64,000 nt of DNA from Uloborus plumipes (Eukaryota > Arthropoda > Arachnida > Araneae > Uloboridae): the NCBI GenBank assembly GCA_038373865.1, contig JAXGGA010003044.1:45885-109884 (forward strand), read 5' to 3'. Numbering within the stretch: the first letter of the stretch is position 1; each line of letters starts with the position of its first letter. The position numbers and the translations under genes were made by a program. Below the pieces are notes generated by a model. It was not told the DNA's origin. It searched no databases and saw only the letters and a list, made by a program, of their open reading frames with translations. Shown here one piece after another: positions 32,587 through 44,548 of the stretch.

Positions 32587-34735
32587 GCCTTAACTGTAGC
32601 CTTTTGACTTAAATAATGAAGTCAAATAATTGAGATTTATTACAGGAGAAGATTAGAGTCCGGAAATAACGATTCCTCAATGTTTGAAATTAATTTGGAA
32701 CAGTTCAGTTCAAACTTGATTACATTCAAGATTTACGCCAACTATATTATATTTTAATAAAGTCTGTTTCAACATATAGCTCTGAGTTAGAGAAGGATAA
32801 AATACAGCTTTTAAAGAAAAGATAAGTAGTTTTAACAATAATTTTCATAGAAATTTAAGAAGTATTACGACGTTTTAAAAATACTAGCTTAAAGGGCATC
32901 TAGATTAGCTTCCTGCGGTATTTTTATGCATAACATCTGCCCCCCCCCCCTCAACCAACTTTTAACTCATTGCATATATGAAATATTAGTTTATGATGTA
33001 ATATGTATATTTTTACATGCAAGTATATCTGTATTTTTTGACGAATGTATTTTTTTTTTTTTTGCTCCGAAATTTTAATATGTTAACTCTGCAGCTTATT
33101 TTGAGCATTTTTGTAAATAGAAGTATGTATCTAGAACGTATGATTGTGAAAATGAACGTCTTGAAAGCACTATATATACAGTACTACTTCTTACCAAACA
33201 TAATATTAAGTTTAAATCTATAATTTTCTTTAAAAATGTATAAAATCTTCAAATACTCTAGAAGTTACAATAAAAATAAAACCGATTCCAATAAATTATT
33301 TACCTGCTTCAGTAAGCGTATCCGCTTTATAAGACCATTTTCATAAGCAAAAACATTTTTCTCATTATCCCTCTCATTTTTTGACCGAAATTAAAACGAA
33401 GTATTAAAAGGCGTTAATTAACTCTTAGGGCAATCTCAAGATTGATTTTCAATGCTTGAGAACGAAAAACCAAGCGTCCTAAATGTGTTGGTATTGTTTT
33501 TAACAAAGAAAGCTTTCTGCGCCGGGAAGTGATAAGATTTTATCATTTCATTTTTTTGATTGATGAGATTTTGATAATGAAATACCAACAGCGAGACGGA
33601 AGTTCGCATCTATTAAATATTTAATTACATTTTTGAAGCTTCATAGAGATTATATTACCTTAATTAAAGGTTTTGTTGGTGTTATTAAATTGTTCAGTAA
33701 GCGATTTCTCGTCATTTATTATTATTTTTTGAACTAACGGAAAAAGATTAAAACTAATCGACTGCTTTTTGCTACTATACCATAATGTAATTAGCTTGTT
33801 ATACTTAAATATAAATTGTAATCTACTTTAATATAAATATTATGTGTTAGCAGATTTAACGGATATAGTTAGTTTAGTTTATCTGTCTTTATTTGTCTAT
33901 TTATTTATTTTTTTTTTTTCATTTTTTTCTTTTTCACATTATTTTTTTAAGCTGAAAAAAAAATGTGTGTACCATAGACACGCGATAGAAGTTTTGTATG
34001 ACAGGGAAACATTTTAATTATTTGTGAATAATACCTGAATAGCAAGTATTTTGTTTATTATTCACTTATTAGCCTAAAATTATAAACATATGTGTCACTG
34101 CGCATCATATTTTCGTTCTTAGAAAGAGAACCTCACGAATCAGAATTTCAAAGCCCTCGCATAGAAAGTCTTACTTTTAAGATTTTCCAACTGGTGCCTT
34201 GACTAGAACCAAGGATATCTTCGAAAACCTGCATCGTTTGAAACGTTTTAAGTGCCCAAAATCCATGAGTACGAGTATATGCTTGCCTATGCTAAGCCTT
34301 AAAATAAATTTGTTAAATTTCCTAACAAAATTAACTTCATAATTACTTTTATTTTTTATTCTTTTTTGCAACTTTCAAAAAAACAACGCCTCTTTAGCCA
34401 TAAAAGACTCCTCGCATAAAAAGTTTCACTTCAAAAGTGTTTTAGTTAAGTTTTTAACGTCATAAGGTAAATATGTACAATAGAGTCCGTTATAATCCGA
34501 GTTTTGCGTAAATCGAGGTAGATGAAATACTGTACACCTCCCCTCCTACCAGCAAGAGTATTTGAAGCATTTCAAAGGAATTCACTGTTAGAGAAGTGAA
34601 TTTGGTAATTAGATAAGAAGAGGCGCAAAAGTTAAAAAGTGAAGTTAGAGATTTACCACCCAAATATTGCTCGTAATAACAATGTACTGTCCAATCTCGA
34701 AAGGTGCGCCTGGCAGTCATGATGGCCTACAGCTC
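32587..34735. other. no gene seen
   Basis: AT-rich DNA with a C run at 32940-32950 and T runs. At 34480-34530 the text weakly recalls a decayed Tigger-like end, but I cannot support a call. Confidence 0.5.
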
Positions 34736-34739
34736 ACTT

Positions 34740-34988
34740 TGTGGTAATTGTGCAATTGTGGTAATAAACTGTGCAATTGTGGCAAAAAACTGTGAAACTA
34801 TGGTAATAAACTGTGCAATTGTGGCAAAAAACTGTGAAACTGTGGTAATAAACTGAAAATTTACTGCTTTACAGTAATACACTAAAATTGCTAATTTTTC
34901 CATTTATTACAGTGCATTTTATAGTTTTTAACTGGAACATCTGCTGCCAAGAATATACTGTGAAACCAACAGTTTATTTTTTGTAGTG
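34740..34988. mobile_element. ACTGTAAA-family MITE, copy F (5' end lost)
   Basis: The right end reads accaacagtttattttttgtagtg and is followed by TA. The left part is an unusual short tandem of aattgtggtaataaactgtg, a local expansion replacing the normal left TIR. Confidence 0.8.
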
Positions 34989-34990
34989 TA

Positions 34991-35672
34991 ACATTTATCA
35001 TTAGTATACGTGTGCTAATATTTCACCAAGAAAACCTTTTTAAAATGCATAAATTAGTTATTGAATTTTTATTTTGAACATTCAATAAAAATACCTCTTT
35101 CTGAAAAATAAAATATTTATGCACCACCTTACTTTCGCGAATTTTCCTATTAATAGAGAACAAATATAAGTAAATTGTTTATTTAGTTATCATGACTGCA
35201 AAACAAATCCTAAAGCTTTGATTACATCAAGAAGGCAATCTTTGCAGATCGCCTATTGCACGATTTGCTAATGAGTGCGCTGTTGGCAACGAACAAAAAC
35301 ATTTACGAGTTATGCATAATGAAGACATGTTCTCTATTAATCAAACATTCCGATGTTAAATGATTTATTGATGTTTCGCAAACAGAGAAATGTTTCCGAA
35401 GTTGTTTTGGAAATCAGCATTGATTTCGTTTGCATTAATTTCATCAATGTTGCAGTTTTTTCCCTCCTTACAGTACAGAGCTTTTAGAGAAAGGGAACTG
35501 CAAGGCATTTATTCTTGGGCATTTTCTTTTGACACATTCATTTATATTTTCATACTAAGTACGGTGATAACTTTCGCAGATGAAAGAGTAGAAACAGCTT
35601 CAAATTGCAATGAAACTTTGTTTCCGGATGACTATTTTGTCTGACATGCAGTGATATTTTTAACGATACCTC
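34991..35672. other. no supported gene
   Basis: An 84-residue frame at 35390-35644 has a hydrophobic start but no recognised domain or splice context. Confidence 0.4.
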
Positions 35673-35673
35673 T

Positions 35674-35810
35674 TGGAGTACTGGACCAGGGGTTAGTTTG
35701 GTCCTTGGTCTGGATCAGAAGAACAGAGTGCTACTTAGGGGCCCATCCCGGTTAAACCACGAGTTGTGGTTGGTACAGGGGACCCTGGAGTCGGGCTAAA
35801 TCCCTCATTA
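35674..35810 (+). repeat. tRNA-derived SINE, copy 2 (head missing)
   Basis: The sequence cccggttaaaccacgag...ggtacaggggaccctggagt matches the body/tail of the minus-strand SINE at 4850-5176. The tRNA-like head with box A and box B is absent, as expected for a 5'-truncated copy. Confidence 0.75.
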
Positions 35811-36206
35811 ATGTGATATTTTAACACTACAATAATACTTCGCGCGTTTTAATGCAAATAACTCACATTTAAATTTTCATGGACCTTGTCTCATTCCTTT
35901 TGCTTACCAAGCACTGAAGAAGGAGACTGTTGCCTCCAGAACATGTTTGCTTATAAAACTTTTTATCATTTATTTGTGCTTTTAAACGTTGTTTCGTATT
36001 TTTATCCATTTTACGCACAAAGCTATCACTTTCCAATTACTTTTTGGTTTCTTTAAAAATAGTCCTGCATAAAGTAACTATTAATAATTAAAAAAAGTGG
36101 CTAAAAGTGTGATTTGGACCCTAGCATCAAACCAAAAGAGTTGAACTTTCAGGCCACTTTGACGTAGAATTAAAAAAAAAAAAAATTACAACGTGTTAAT
36201 TGACTG

Positions 36207-36614
36207 CATTGCAAAAACTGAACTGTTGTTTTTACAAAATAATACTGGCAGCCGAGGTTAAAATTTAAAACTGTAAAATGTACAGTAATAAACTGTAAAA
36301 CTAGCAATTTCAGTTTCTTATTGTACAGTTAGGAATTTTACAGTTTATTGCCGTAAAATTTAGCTCTATTATACTGTATAAACAACAGTATAGTACTGGC
36401 AGCAGAGGTTCCAGTTTAAATTGTAAAATGCACGGTAATAAACTGTAAAATTAGCAATTGACAGTTTTTTACTGTAAAATTAGCAATTTTACAGTTTAGT
36501 ACTGTAAAGGTAGAAATTTTGCAGTTTATTACTGTAAAATGACACATTTTTACAGTTAATTACTATAAAATTAGCTGATTTAAACTGTAAAAACAACATT
36601 CATTTTTTACAGTG
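36207..36614. mobile_element. ACTGTAAA-family MITE, copy G
   Basis: It starts cattgcaaaaactgaactgt and ends attcattttttacagtg, followed by TA. It is dimeric: cagcagaggttccag and the actgtataaacaacagta junction occur in the middle. Confidence 0.9.
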
Positions 36615-36616
36615 TA

Positions 36617-37734
36617 CAAGGATTAAGTTTAGTCAAAGTCGGAAGAAACTTTTCCCTTCACGTGCAACCACAAAATCATTATTCACTAATTATTACGTTG
36701 CAGTAATTATGATATATTTCTACCTGCAAGTAAGGAAAGTAATATTGTCTAATGTTTCTTAAACGTTCTTTGAAAAAAAAAAAGACTAGTTTAAAACTGG
36801 TAGCAAACGCAAATTCATAAAGATAACTAATATTTTAATATTGAACTTTTGACTTACATTTAATTTCTAATATAAAAGCATATTTGCGCTTGTTTGTTTC
36901 AGAAATAGCTTTTATAATAAAATGTAATACACAGTATATTTTGCGTTTGCTATTCAATTTTGCGCTCTAAAACATAACTGTATCATTAGGTTAATTTATA
37001 CTGCAAAAAATTTCCTGCATTTCGAAACATTAACTTCGTTCAAGAACGTTCATTAATTTCCACTTAAAGAGAGTACGTGTATTCATTATTTCTTCGCAAC
37101 AGCGCTATTATGTCCTCAGATTATTTATATCGATTTGCCGCAAAATTAACGAAATTTATTGTTTGGAACGGTTCTTTTAAACCCCCAGTTTTGGTCACGA
37201 AAATTACTTTCGCCTCAGTTTTCCATTATTTAATTAGATTTTACTGCTACTTTGATTATCATTAGCCCTATATTTAGAACAATGAATACTCGTTGGCGTA
37301 TGCCCCATAAAAATAACTCATTTTTCAGTGACTTATGAGTCACTGGAGTTATTGACAAAAGTCATTAGCACATTAGGTAAAATTTTATTCTAATGACGAA
37401 TAACGTGAAGTGTTAAAGTTTAGCGTATATTTAAGAAATGTTATTGGTTAAAATTGGGTAAGAAAATATTCGCCATTATCGAAAAGTAATGTTTTAAAAT
37501 ATTTTTGAAATGGTTTTAAGAACCTGGTTCTCAATAGCATCTTTCAAAAGTCTTGAGACGGTATGTTTTTCTGATCAAACTTTTTCTATAAGCTAAATTT
37601 CTTATTGATGTAAGTTAGTAATTAGTTGGATTTTTCATCTCTTATGAGAAAATTGCTTATTTAAACAATAGAAACTTCAAAAGTTGAAACTAAAAGATTC
37701 GACTTGATTTAGTTTTTCTGAACTTTTATCAAAT
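36617..37734. other. no gene; compound hairpin at 37312-37353
   Basis: The only structure seen is CAGTGACT-tatg-AGTCACTG (37326-37345) nested in AATAACTC (37312-37319) / GAGTTATT (37346-37353). Confidence 0.6.
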
Positions 37735-37738
37735 TTAA

Positions 37739-38140
37739 CCTCTTCCCGGCTTTTCCCGAGCTGGACTCGGGTAAGCAAAATGTTCCATTCTGGCTCATCC
37801 CGAGTGTAGCTCGGGCACTGTGAAAATTAACACTGCACAACCAGTCTTTCCCGAATTATTTCACATGTCCCTTTTATGGTTTCGGATGCTTTTATTTACT
37901 ATTGTTGCTACTAAATGGCAGCACTATAAAGTGTTTTGAGCTGTAGATTTAAGATAAGAGTAGGCTCCAACTCCAAAATATAATGATTATTTAAATAGAT
38001 ATTTTTACATTTATTTTTAGGAAATGTTGAATGCGAATGATGCTATTATGTTTAAAAAGATATGTATGTATGAAAATAAGCATAAATAAAATTGGCATTT
38101 TTTGATCCGTAATCCCGAAATAAAATGAGCCTGGAAGGGG
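37739..38140. mobile_element. piggyBac-type MITE (TTAA site)
   Basis: The left end cctcttcccggcttttcccg follows TTAA (37735-37738). The right end gagcctggaagggg is an imperfect inverted match and is followed by tcaa, read as a mutated TTAA. Two internal stem-loops built on CCCGAG/CTCGGG lie at 37757-37773 and 37799-37815. No coding sequence. Confidence 0.65.
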
Positions 38141-38254
38141 TCAATCACCTTTTTTTATAGCGTTATACATTAGAATTTAGTGTTAAATTTCATAGAATTT
38201 GAGTGGTAATGCATTTCTTCTGAGCATGGAGTTAATACTTTTTTTTATATGGTG

Positions 38255-38795
38255 CACTGTAAAAAAATTGTGTAATCTTTGTCGATAAAAGCAGTAGCAG
38301 CATTAAGCTTCCAATGCTACACTGCAAAAAATGAACTATTGTCTTCACAGTGTAATGCTGGCAGCCGAGGTTCCAATTTAAAACTGTAAATTGCACAGTA
38401 ATAAACTATAAAACTAGCAAGTGTACAGTTTCTTACTGTGAAGTTAGCAACTTTACAGTTTGCAGTAAAATTTAACTGTATTATACTGTAAAAACAAGAG
38501 TATAATATTGGCAGCGGAGGTTCCAGTTCAAAACTATAGAATGCACGGTAATAAACTTAAATTTGCAATTTCTACAGTTTATTACTATAAAATTAGCTGT
38601 ATTATACTGTAAAAACAACATTCATTTTTTACAGTGTACCTTCAATGCAACGAAGTAACTTCGTAACTGGTGTAACGATGTGAGCGATACTTTACGTTAC
38701 ACCAGTTTTATCAGTTTAGTTACTCCGTTACATTGGAGGCAGCCATGTTCTTACCACTTTTACTTGGAGTAAGGTTACACAATTTCCTTACAGTG
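38255..38795. mobile_element. MITE-like element interrupted by MITE copy H
   Basis: The outer inverted ends cactgtaaaaaaattgtgta and tacacaatttccttacagtg bracket ~220 bp of own sequence containing copy H. The ends resemble Tc1/mariner ends. A decayed Tc1-like transposase begins just to the right, but its relation to these ends is unresolved. Confidence 0.7.
38320..38636. mobile_element. ACTGTAAA-family MITE, copy H
   Basis: It starts cactgcaaaaaatgaactat and ends attcattttttacagtg, with TA at 38318-38319 and 38637-38638. It is inserted inside the element at 38255-38795, which must therefore be older. Confidence 0.92.
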
Positions 38796-38799
38796 TGGA

Positions 38800-39560
38800 A
38801 TTAGAGGTTTCTTTCCCACACCAGTTGAAGATCTTGAAGGAGTTCTGCATTGAATAATGCAAATTTTTCTGAGATAGTTTCCCAATGGTATTGAACTAAA
38901 TTGAGGTCGAGTGGCTCATTGAGTCGCCCCAGTAATTTGATTTTTTTTTTCTTTTCAACCAATATGTCACCTTTTTGGAGGAATGTTTCAGATCATTATC
39001 TTGCTGAAACATGACATTCTTTTAGAAAAATAAAGAATCCCGTGATCTTCTAAAATTGTTCGAAAATCATTTTTAAACATTTTCTCATTGATATACCAAA
39101 GAGAGGCAAAGCCATCATACTGAAAAACGCCTGAGACCATTACCGATCTTTCACGCTTCACTGTTAGACATTGGTATCAAAGATCCAATCTGGAATCATT
39201 GAGAAAAACATTTTGCTCTCATTTAATCGTAAGACCCTTTCTTTTTTCCCGGATGAAAGTTTTTTTTTTTTTCCAGGCTTCCTTTTAGAAAATCCAGAAA
39301 CATCCAAGCGACGTAGAACGGTGTCCTTGGATCACATGAAGACGTTTTGAGTCCGCATGCGGTGCAAAAGTCCTTTTTTCTTGAAGAGTGCTTTTGATTG
39401 GGTCAGCTATCGATTTATTTTAGAAGCTGTGGCGAAGCATTCTAATACCATGCTTTTGTAATATCATTTTGCATATACGCACAAAATCATTGAAATTCGA
39501 AGGCCATTTCATGAATGCATGCAGAAAGAAAATAGCGAAATTGAAATCCGAAAGCCAATG
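38800..39560 (-). pseudogene. Tc1-like transposase pseudogene
   Basis: Read on the minus strand across frames: SVMVSGVFQYDGFASL near 39100-39150, then FQQDNDLKHSSKKVTYWLKR (39012 to about 38953) containing the second catalytic Asp, then LDLNLVQYHWETISEKFA, where the position of the catalytic Glu of the usual SPDLNPIExLW block reads Gln. Stops and frame changes occur throughout. It belongs to a different Tc1 subgroup from the copies at 24951 and 40345 (QQDNDxKH rather than QQDNARxH). Confidence 0.8.
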
Positions 39561-39587
39561 TGTTGGTGTTTCCTTTTGAGCTTAAAG

Positions 39588-39903
39588 GCCTTATCACGCT
39601 AGGGAAGTTTTCGATTTTTCAATTTTATTTTTATATGATAGAGCAACATACATGAACATCAACGGCGAAAAATTTTTTGCGCTGCGACAAGTAGTTTTTT
39701 TTTCAAATAATTTTTAAATTTCAAGCGGCGGTGACGTCACTGTGCACTTGTTAGCGCTTTTGAATTTTCTACTAAGGCGAAGAAAGAGCGAGAAGCTTTA
39801 GATGCGAGGAGCTCGAGAAACCGGTTTCTCCGGCTTCCGCACTGTTGTTCGCTCTGCACTGCCGTATTTTTTTTTTCTCGCCAAGTGATGCGTTCTAAAA
39901 ATT
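39588..39903. other. left flank of the Tc1-like pair, possibly older element
   Basis: Moderately GC-rich DNA with a gtgacgtcac palindrome at 39731-39740. A comparable ctgacgtcac occurs right of the Tc1-like element at 41717-41726. The two flanks may be halves of one older repeat split by the Tc1 insertions. Confidence 0.35.
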
Positions 39904-39905
39904 TA

Positions 39906-39943
39906 CACTGCTCGACATTGAAAATGCAACACCAAGAAGGAGT
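39906..39943 (+). repeat. solo 38-bp Tc1 terminal repeat
   Basis: It is identical to the first 38 bp of the Tc1-like element at 40102 and likewise preceded by TA (39904-39905). Between them lie 156 bp with GT-rich repeats. Confidence 0.95.
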
Positions 39944-40101
39944 CCGCTGAGTCCATTTCGACCATTTTTGGAAAATGTCTATCTGTGTGTCTGTCTGTGT
40001 GTTTGTGTGTCTGTGTGTGAGTCTGTATGTGTGTACCAGTTTTTGTGGCCGCGCTAGAGCAAAAACTACTGCATGAAATCGAACAAAAATTTTTGCACAT
40101 A

Positions 40102-41520
40102 CACTGCTCGACATTGAAAATGCAACACCAAGAAGGAGTGGTCAGAAATTCATGCAAATTTTACCGTAGACGCACGTCACTGAGTTATGCAAATGATATG
40201 AAATGCGCAGCTCTCCGACGCACGTGAAGTAAGATATAAGAGAATGAAGTTGAAAAGTGGGCTATGTTCATGTTGGTTTTTCTGCCAGACTAATTATCGG
40301 AGAAATTTGGTTTTTGTCTCGAAGGATACGTGTGATAGGAGGAAATGCCACGCCGTCCTCAACGAAGACACTTCCAGCATATAGACGACTTAACAAGGGG
40401 TATGGTGATCGGACTGAGAAGGGGAGGTTGATCCATACGTCAAATTGCAGCTGATACCCACATGGATGCAAGCACTGTGCATCGGCTGTGTCGGAGATGG
40501 TTGGAAAAGGAAATGTAGCCACATTGAGGGGTGCAGGTGCAGCCAGAGTGACGTCAGACCGCTTGGATCGACGGATTCACCGACAAGCTGTGGCGGACCC
40601 GCAAGTCACTTGTACGTCGATTCTGCAGCACGTGCAAGGTACCCTGGATGTTCCTGTGTCGACCAGAACCATTTCCCGTCGACTGGTTGCACGTGGCCTG
40701 CAATCACGGCGCCCGCTAAGAAGACTGCCATTGACCTCACAGCACAGACTCCAACGTTTGGAATGGTGCCGGACCAGAGCGACGTGGATGGCAGAATGGC
40801 AAACCGTAGTGTTCTCAGATGAATCCCGCTTCTGTTTGTCCAGCGATAGTCATCGCATACGTGTGTGGCGTCGACGTGGAGAAAGATCGAATCCGGCAGT
40901 AACTGTGGAACGCCCCACAGCGCGACAACGTGGCATAATGGTTTGGGGCGCTATTGCATACAATTCCGTATCACCTCTAGTTCGTATTCGGGGCACTATG
41001 ACGGCCCAACGATATGTACATAATGTACTGCGGCCAGTGGCAATCCCCTACCTTCAGGGTCTGCCAAATGCAATTTTTCAACAGGATGACGCCCGGCCTC
41101 ACATTGCTCGAATCAGCCAACATGCTCTACGAGGTGTACAGATGCTTTCCTGGCCACCATACTCTCCTGACTTGTCACCAATCGAACATGTGTGGTACGT
41201 GATTGGACGCCGTTTGCAGAACCTGTCACTGCCTCGTTCAGAGGACGAACTGTGGCAAAAGGTTGAAAGGGAATGGAGTGCCATCCCTCAGGACACCATC
41301 CGCAGGCTTATTGACTCCATGCCTAGACGTGTTTCTTCGTGCATCGCTGTCCGCGGTGGTCCTACTTCTTACTGAGCCGACGCCGTCCTCGCGCTAAATT
41401 TTGCTTATTTATTTTGAAATAAATATCACTTATTGTTCCATGCTGTCTCTGTCTTCTTACCAAATTTCATCAATTTCTGACCACTCCTTCTTGGTGTTGC
41501 ATTTTCAATGTCGAGCAGTG
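40102..41520 (+). mobile_element. Tc1-like transposon, nearly intact
   Basis: The 1419-bp element has exact 49-bp inverted ends (40102-40150, 41472-41520; start CACTGCTCGACATTGAAAAT) that continue imperfectly inwards. TA lies on both sides (40100-40101, 41521-41522). It holds one transposase gene, damaged near its 5' end. Size and ends are normal for Tc1-like elements. Confidence 0.97.
40345..41375 (+). pseudogene. Tc1-like transposase, damaged at N terminus
   Basis: The natural start is the ATG at 40345 (MPRRPQRRHFQHIDDLTRGM). Codon 29 is TGA (40429-40431), and reading shifts frame near the A4 run at 40505-40508. From 40488 onwards a long frame of 295 residues is open to 41375. It has the paired helix-turn-helix region, then catalytic blocks VVFSDESRF, FQQDDARPHIARIS and SPDLSPIEHVW; the usual QQDN is QQDD here. 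I count 32 residues between second Asp and Glu, fewer than the 34 of classical Tc1. It ends RGGPTSY, typical of this subfamily. The DDE core is intact but most of the DNA-binding N terminus is cut off. Confidence 0.92.
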
Positions 41521-41522
41521 TA

Positions 41523-42870
41523 AATACGGATTTCGCCAAAAAATATCAAAACAATCACCCCTAGCAGGGTATTGGATTGCTCTTCGATAAATCCAGTTTA
41601 TATAGTGAATTAGTAGACTTTAAGGTATTGATTACGGAAGGAGAAAATCCCGCAAAGAAACGGTAATATAGCAAAAATCCAATTTTTATGGGTGAAAGGC
41701 TGAAAGTAACTGCCATCTGACGTCACGGGTTTCGGTTACAAGGCGCTTTTTTTTGCGCGTGGGTTTTTAAAAAAATCATTAAGAATCAACCGTTGTGTTT
41801 TAAAATTCGGCAATGGTGAATTTTTGTGTCAAGAGGCTTACACTCTTAACAATATCTAGTAGTTAAAAAAGTTATATTCAATAGGTCACAACTACCCTAT
41901 TCCGGGCGAGAACAATTTGCCTCAACTATTTTGGCCAACACTGACGGCATCATTTCTATTGTTCGACCGTCTGTCCAATTTAGTCCAAGATTTTGCGTGC
42001 GGAGCGATAAAATTGAGCCGAATTGCTTTTCTAACCAATAGGAAAGCGCTGCAGAACTTCGTCACAGATTGGCGCTATCAGGAGTGGCCAGCTTAAGGGA
42101 TAAAAAAAAATTCTAGCAGACGATATTGCACGGAAACCCTGCACAGCAACGATGACGTAGTACGAAAACAAGCTTGGAATTGGTCGAAATTGAGGATTGC
42201 TCCAAGTTGGAGTAAGGGAAGGGGAAATTACTTCTGTGAGGGTGAAAATGCATGCCGATTCTCCTCCCGCTGTTTGACAAGAGTTTATATGAAAGCATGA
42301 TAATCAGGTTTGAGGACTCAATATGCTTTTCCCAATATGCGGGAGAAGTTTATTGAAATTAAACAATCACGTTATTTTTAAAATGGTTCTTCTGACAATT
42401 CAGAAACATTGAAAGGAAAAAAATTCCGAAATATCGCATAGTAAAACTGAATTAATTATTCTAAAGCAATTTATTTTTTGATTAAGGAAATATTTATCAT
42501 CGACAAAATGTTGCCACTCTATCAGGCTTTATAACTGTAATGTTCTAAACGAATTGATATTTTCAACTAAAATTGATTTATTTGTTGTTATGAAAAAGCT
42601 ATTATAAATATATCTTAATCCAGTTTGAAATCAATCCTGTATTCCAAATACAATAGGAATCCGTGTTTTTACCATGTAAAAACGTAAAACTACGCAATCT
42701 TATTGTAAACTGATTTTTTTTTCATTGCAATCCGGGTAACTTGAAAACGCTCCAATTACTCCTATTTCTTAAAAAAAATTCTATTAAATACTTATTATCT
42801 GATCGAAAAGTTAAGAAATAAAAGCAGACCGTCTCAAAATTTTTAAGAACTATTGTAACTGTATATTTCA
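41523..42870. other. no gene; relatively GC-rich patch
   Basis: 41870-42340 is noticeably richer in G and C than its surroundings, with no domain in any frame. A promoter or an old repeat are both possible; nothing decides. Confidence 0.35.
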
Positions 42871-42873
42871 GTA

Positions 42874-43247
42874 CGCTGCAAAAAATGAACTGTGGTTTTT
42901 ACAGTACTTTCAGCCGGGGGTTCCAGTTTAAAACTGAAAAATGCACAGTAAGAAACTAAAACTAGCGATTTTACAGTTTCTTACTGTAAAGTTAGAAATG
43001 TTACAGTTTATTACTTTAAAATTTGTGTATTATGCTGTAAAAACAACAGTATAATACTAACAGCAGAGATTCCAATTTAAAACTGTAAAATTAACTATAA
43101 TAAACTGTAAAATTAGTAATTTTACAGTTTATCACTGCAAAATTAGCAATTTTGCAGCTTATTACTGTAAAAGTAGCAATTGTTACAGTTTATTACCATA
43201 AAATCAGCTATATTATACTGTAAAAACAGCATTCATTTTTTACAGTG
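42874..43247. mobile_element. ACTGTAAA-family MITE, copy I
   Basis: It starts cgctgcaaaaaatgaactgt after TA and ends attcattttttacagtg; the right TA is mutated to tt. Dimeric body. Confidence 0.9.
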
Positions 43248-44005
43248 TTGATAATTTGAAATAATGGTTACCCCACATTTTAGAATTTCCAGAGCTGTTC
43301 GCACTGAAAAGAAATCGCTAAAATTTAATTTTGCCTCTCAAACACACATTACGTCCCTCCTTTCCTTAAAACATAAAAGATCTGAAAATACCACTTGAAC
43401 TATAGTTACAACGGCAAGTATTTGTTTTAAAAACTAACTGCGGTTTTACGTTTCAATCAAAAGTAGCGAAACTTGGAAGAAACTTTTAAGCGGCTTTCTC
43501 TAAACGTGGATCCCAAAGTTGTAATCTCTTTTACGGAATTGCGAGGCAAATGGATCACTGATGCAAAGTAATTTTCTTCATTCTAATTCCATGAAAGATT
43601 AAAAGAAGGGCAGATGCCTTCGGGCCATACTGAAGTAATACCGACTCGAATCAATGGGAAATAATTCCACTCATTTCAACTTTTGGAAATAGAACTCTTA
43701 GTTCCATGCGTTTAAAATTGCTTTCAGCGCTTTGCAGCTTCTAATGTGGCTATGCTACGAAAATGATTTTAAAAAATAATCGGAAATATTTTCCTTGCAT
43801 GATCACTGTAATCGTGGAATTCGGTTTTATTTTTCCTTCTTGTAAAACAAATTGTCAAATGCTTTAATACAACGCAACAAATTTTTCTATAACGCTGTAG
43901 GACCATTCTATGGCTTCTGCACTTTATTCGCACATGCCATCTCATACATTTCATAAAATAGTGATGATTTTGAAAGGTTATGAACAAAACTTTTACTTAA
44001 GAACT
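43248..44005. other. no gene seen
   Basis: Unique-looking AT-rich DNA; short open frames only. Confidence 0.5.
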
Positions 44006-44007
44006 TA

Positions 44008-44356
44008 CACTGCAAAAAATGAACTGTTGTTTTCAAAGTGTAATGCCAGCAGCCGAGGTTCCGATTTAAAGCTGTAAAATGCACAGTAATAAACTGTAAA
44101 ATTATCAATTTTAATTTTTTTACTGTAAAGTTAGAAATTTTAGTTTATTGCCGTAAAATTTATCTGTATTATACTGTAAAAACAACAGTATAATACTGGC
44201 AGCAGGAGTTCCAGTCCAAAACTGTAAAATACACGGTAATAAACTGTAAAATTTGCAATTTGACAGTTTAGTACTGTAAAATTAGCAATTTTTACTGTTT
44301 ATTACTATAAAACTAGCTGTATTATATTGTAAAAACGACATTCATGTTTTACAGTA
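44008..44356. mobile_element. ACTGTAAA-family MITE, copy J
   Basis: It starts cactgcaaaaaatgaactgt and ends attcatgttttacagta, with TA at 44006-44007 and 44357-44358. Dimeric body. Confidence 0.92.
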
Positions 44357-44548
44357 TACACATCATGTTTGTGATTTCTTAAGCAACATAGTTTTGTTCA
44401 TTACCCTATTAAATTACCAACGGTACCCGCGCAGATTTTCTGTTCACTGTTGTGGCTGATAATCTACTATTAAGGCTGTGGCTGTAGAGCACTACTTCCA
44501 TATTCCTGCCTAACTCCGCACTTGCGAACAACATTGTGAAGGATTAGG

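Noticed and set aside
34480..34730. Tigger/pogo-like remnant
   Set aside because: Only a weak resemblance in the first ~40 bp, with no inverted partner or transposase block.
35390..35644. 84-residue frame with a hydrophobic start, possibly a secreted or membrane protein exon
   Set aside because: No recognised domain, no clear splice sites, and hydrophobic runs are common by chance in T-rich DNA.
39737..40157. Minus-strand frames of 125 and 84 residues rich in Thr/His
   Set aside because: They read the GT-rich repeat and Tc1 terminal repeats on the wrong strand.
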